The notes below the pieces were generated by a model. It saw only the letters and a program-made list of their open reading frames with translations, searched no databases and was not told the DNA's origin. A DNA stretch of 64,000 nt from CAWDMC01 sp963803295 (GTDB lineage: Bacteria; Acidobacteriota; Terriglobia; UBA7540): positions 186,001 to 250,000 of the forward strand of contig CAWDMC010000003.1 in the NCBI GenBank assembly GCA_963803295.1, read 5' to 3'. The translations under genes and the position numbers were made by a program. Shown here in pieces: positions 61,840 through 64,000 of the stretch. The stretch's first letter is position 1; each line of letters begins with the position of its first letter.

Positions 61840-62085
61840 TATTAACCCTAGCAGACCGGTCCAATTCGAGGTTACTGGAAATGCTCCCTTGTTCTGAATC
61901 CGTCACCTAGACTGATTCTACCTGCGCTCAAGCGGGGTTGTCACCTGCGTCCCAAAACGCTCAGTAAGGACGAAGAACATCCTTGTCCGGGATGCCGTTG
62001 GCCAGCACGAGAAATATCTAGCCCGCGAATTCGCACGGCCTCCGACAGCTTGTGTTAACATAAGCCTTTCGAGGAGGTTCCTGCC

Positions 62086-63766
62086 ATCTCATCTGCTAAC
62101 TCTTCTACCAAACTTAGAGCTATTCCCCTCGGCGGCCTAGGCGAATTCGGCATGAATATGACGGTTTTCGAGTGCGGCGACCACCTGATCGTGGTGGACG
62201 CCGGTGTCATGTTTCCCGACGCCGAATTACTGGGTGTGGATATCGTTATTCCCGATATTACCTATCTGCGCGAGAATCAGAGCCGGATTCGCGCCATCAT
62301 TCTGACTCACGGCCATGAGGATCACATTGGCGCCCTGCCTTACGTGCTGGATGAGATCGACGCGCCCGTCTACGGATCGCCCTTCACTTTGGCGCTGGTG
62401 CGCTCGAAACTGGCCGAGCACGGGATGGAGGGTCTGATCGACCTGCGCGAAATGCATCCCGGAAGGCCCTTCGACGTCGGTCCCTTCAAAGTGGAATTCA
62501 TCCACATGACCCACAGTATTATTCAATCGGGAGCGCTGGCGCTGACCACGCCGCTCGGCACAATTTTGCATACGGGCGATTTCAAATTCGATCCGACGCC
62601 CACCGATAAGCTGCCGAGCGATCTTCACACCCTCGCTGAATACGGCAAGCGCGGCGTGCTGGCCCTGTTTGCCGATTCCACTAATGCCGAGCGGCCCGGC
62701 GTCACGCCTTCCGAGCGTGGGGTAAGCGAGCGCTTTGCCGAAATCATGGCGGAGGCCAACCACCGGGTTCTGATTTCCTGTTTTTCCACTTCCATGCATC
62801 GCCTGCAGATCATCGCCGATCTCGCCCACGAGTACGGCAGGCGTCTCTGCTTTGTGGGACGCAGTATGTTCCGGAACTCTGAGATCGCCATGGAAATGGG
62901 CCTGCTGCGCATTCCCGACGGCGTGCTGATGCAGCCCCAGGATATTAAGAAGCTCCCGCCCCGGCAGGTAGCGGCGGTACTGGCCGGCAGCCAGGGCGAG
63001 CCGATGTCGGCGCTCTCGCGGGTGGCGGTGAACAATCACCGCTGGATTAATGTCGAGCCGGACGACGAGGTGGTGATCTCAGCTCGCATCATTCCCGGCA
63101 ACGAGAAGTCGATTTTTCGCATGATCGATCACCTCTACCGGCGCGGGGCCCGCGTCCACTATCACGATGGCAGCCAGCCGCCGGTTCACGTCTCCGGTCA
63201 CGGAAGTTCTGAAGAATTGAAGCTGATGCTCAATCTCATCCGGCCGAAGTATTTCGTGCCCATCCATGGCGAGTACCGGCAGCTTCATCGCCATATGGAA
63301 CTGGCGCAGCAGGTCGCCGCGGTCGAGAAAGAAAGTTTTCTGCTCGACACCGGCGACGTTATCGAATTCGATGAGCACGGGGCGCGGCGTGCCGGGCACG
63401 TCCCGGTGGGACGCGTGTACATTGACGTGGGCACACTCGACGAGGTCGGCGACGTTATCCTGAAAGAGCGCCGTCACATCTCCGAAGGCGGCATCGTCAT
63501 CCCCATTCTTGCGGTCAACGAGCCATACCGGCAAACTCCAGAACCCCCCCGAGATCGTCTCGCGCGGCTTCGTTCCGATGGACGAAGCCACGGACCTTGT
63601 GGAAAGCGCCCGCCAAGTCGTGCTTCGCACTGTCGAGAAATCCACCAGCGAAGAAGTCGGCGACTGGGGCTTGATCAAGGAGAAGATCCGGTCTGCCCTG
63701 CGCAAGCACTTTGACCAGGAGACCGGCAAACGTCCCATGATCCTGCCGGTCGTGCTGGAAGTGTAG
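62086..63766 (+). CDS. rnj: Ribonuclease J with noncanonical start and late frameshift
   Basis: Beta-CASP metallo-exo/endoribonuclease of RNA turnover. The metal motif THGHEDHIGALPYV, GTILHTGDFKFDPTPTDKLP and ALFADSTNAERPG are clear. Two oddities are present. The conserved first strand (KLRAIPLGGLGEFGMNM) lies upstream of the first ATG at 62152; the only start with a Shine-Dalgarno (GAGGAGG at 62071) is an ATC at 62086. The natural C-terminus (HTGKLQNPPEIVSRGFV to VLEV at 63766) is in a different frame, reached by one extra C near 63523. Without the shift the protein ends in a divergent tail at 63714. Both may be sequence errors in an otherwise intact gene. Confidence 0.9.
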
Positions 63767-63801
63767 TTCTTCGGTTTTTGGTGGAGGCGGGAGAACCAAC
63801 G

Positions 63802-63830
63802 TTGACATATTTATGTCACAGCAGTATGAT
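63802..63830 (+). promoter_or_regulatory. Consensus sigma-70 promoter for the VapB-like gene
   Basis: TTGACA (63802-63807), 17-bp spacer, TATGAT (63825-63830). This would start transcription at about 63837, one or two bases before the ATG at 63839, so the message may be leaderless. No Shine-Dalgarno precedes the ATG. Confidence 0.75.
63803..63818. promoter_or_regulatory. Palindromic operator overlapping the -35 box
   Basis: TGACATA (63803-63809) and TATGTCA (63812-63818), two-base spacer; a related TGATGTCA follows at 63832. Placement over the -35 hexamer fits antitoxin autorepression. Confidence 0.6.
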
Positions 63831-63838
63831 TTGATGTC

Positions 63839-64000
63839 ATGAGAACCACTGTACGGCTTCAGAACGAATTGCTTGTCCAGGCAAAGAAAGCCGCCGCGGA
63901 GACGGGAAGATCGCTTACCGCGGTTATTGAGGATGCCCTTCGGGAGGCCCTGGCACGTCGCAGGCGTCCGGTGGGGCGCTCGAAGGTGACGTTTACCACC
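63839..64000 (+). CDS. Ribbon-helix-helix VapB-like antitoxin (partial, runs off the window)
   Basis: First 54 codons, continuing past the end of the window. The start MRTTVRLQNELLVQAKKAAA and the following TGRSLTAVIEDALREALARR fit a ribbon-helix-helix DNA-binding domain as in VapB/CopG antitoxins. Such antitoxins repress their own operon and neutralise a toxin (often a PIN-domain RNase) encoded just downstream. The toxin gene, if present, is outside the window. The clear promoter with overlapping palindrome supports an autoregulated toxin-antitoxin module. Confidence 0.82.
   Translation, partial: MRTTVRLQNELLVQAKKAAAETGRSLTAVIEDALREALARRRRPVGRSKVTFTT

Noticed and set aside
62227..63039. 270-codon minus-strand reading frame opposite RNase J
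   Set aside because: Antisense shadow; RNase J motifs are clear on the other strand.
1..64000. tRNA, rRNA, insertion sequences or prophage genes
   Set aside because: No clover-leaf, rRNA segment, transposase, integrase of mobile type or phage structural gene was recognised; the only tyrosine recombinase is the housekeeping XerC type.

Overview
The window is a continuous, gene-dense, roughly 58-60% GC bacterial chromosome segment with about 49 protein-coding genes on both strands. I see no rRNA, tRNA, CRISPR array, prophage or transposase. The gene repertoire points to Acidobacteriota, probably class Terriglobia (Koribacter / Sulfotelmatobacter-like). That inference rests on futalosine-pathway menaquinone genes, a TIGR03118-type secreted propeller, many secreted proteins with Sec/Tat signals, DUF4097 proteins in an ECF-sigma operon, an AddAB-type exonuclease, RNase J, a bactofilin, a cytochrome c-PQQ dehydrogenase, GH29 and GH43-like enzymes, and small palindromic repeats. 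It is an inference from gene content, not a phylogenetic result.

Layout. 0.2-12 kb: a secreted START-like protein, then on the minus strand prfA-prmC-dinB (release factor 1, its methylase, Pol IV), a DUF4097 protein, a membrane protein and a zinc alcohol dehydrogenase; a PIG-L deacetylase and a zinc-ribbon membrane protein on the plus strand; galK on the minus strand. 12-21 kb: a TIGR03118 protein; a compact minus-strand operon trmFO - phospholipase-C-like - xerC - mqnA - mqnC with ATGA and TTGA stop/start overlaps; a secreted 5'-nucleotidase. 21-26 kb: a cytochrome c-PQQ dehydrogenase and two genes broken by single-base frameshifts (GH43-like propeller, CPBP protease). 26-31 kb: a MarR regulator with two near-identical palindromic operators controlling itself and a periplasmic metallo-beta-lactamase-fold enzyme, next to a Rieske oxygenase and a CDF metal exporter. 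31-37 kb: a solitary DNA methyltransferase with an inserted helix-turn-helix, then an ECF sigma / HEAT anti-sigma / 18-residue-repeat DUF4097 / double-PDZ operon.

37-41 kb is the chromosome-segregation locus rsmG-parA-parB with two parS sites, followed by bactofilin and greA, which suggests proximity to oriC although no DnaA-box cluster is present. 41-55 kb holds an alpha-L-fucosidase, a divergent pair of TPR paralogues, a divergent FAD oxidoreductase / folate-binding GcvT-like pair, small secreted and hypothetical proteins, a nucleoside hydrolase, a glucan phosphorylase and a carboxypeptidase-regulatory-like protein. 55-64 kb: addB-addA with a hairpin between them, an RNase J gene that lacks a standard start codon and carries a late frameshift, and the start of a VapB-like antitoxin with a clear promoter/operator.

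Three conserved genes carry single-base frameshifts, two of them at short G/C runs, so part of this may be sequencing error rather than biology. The most interesting items are the ECF-DUF4097-PDZ envelope module, the MarR dual-operator circuit, the solitary methyltransferase with internal DNA-binding insert, the parS pair, and two families of palindromic repeats each present in two copies.
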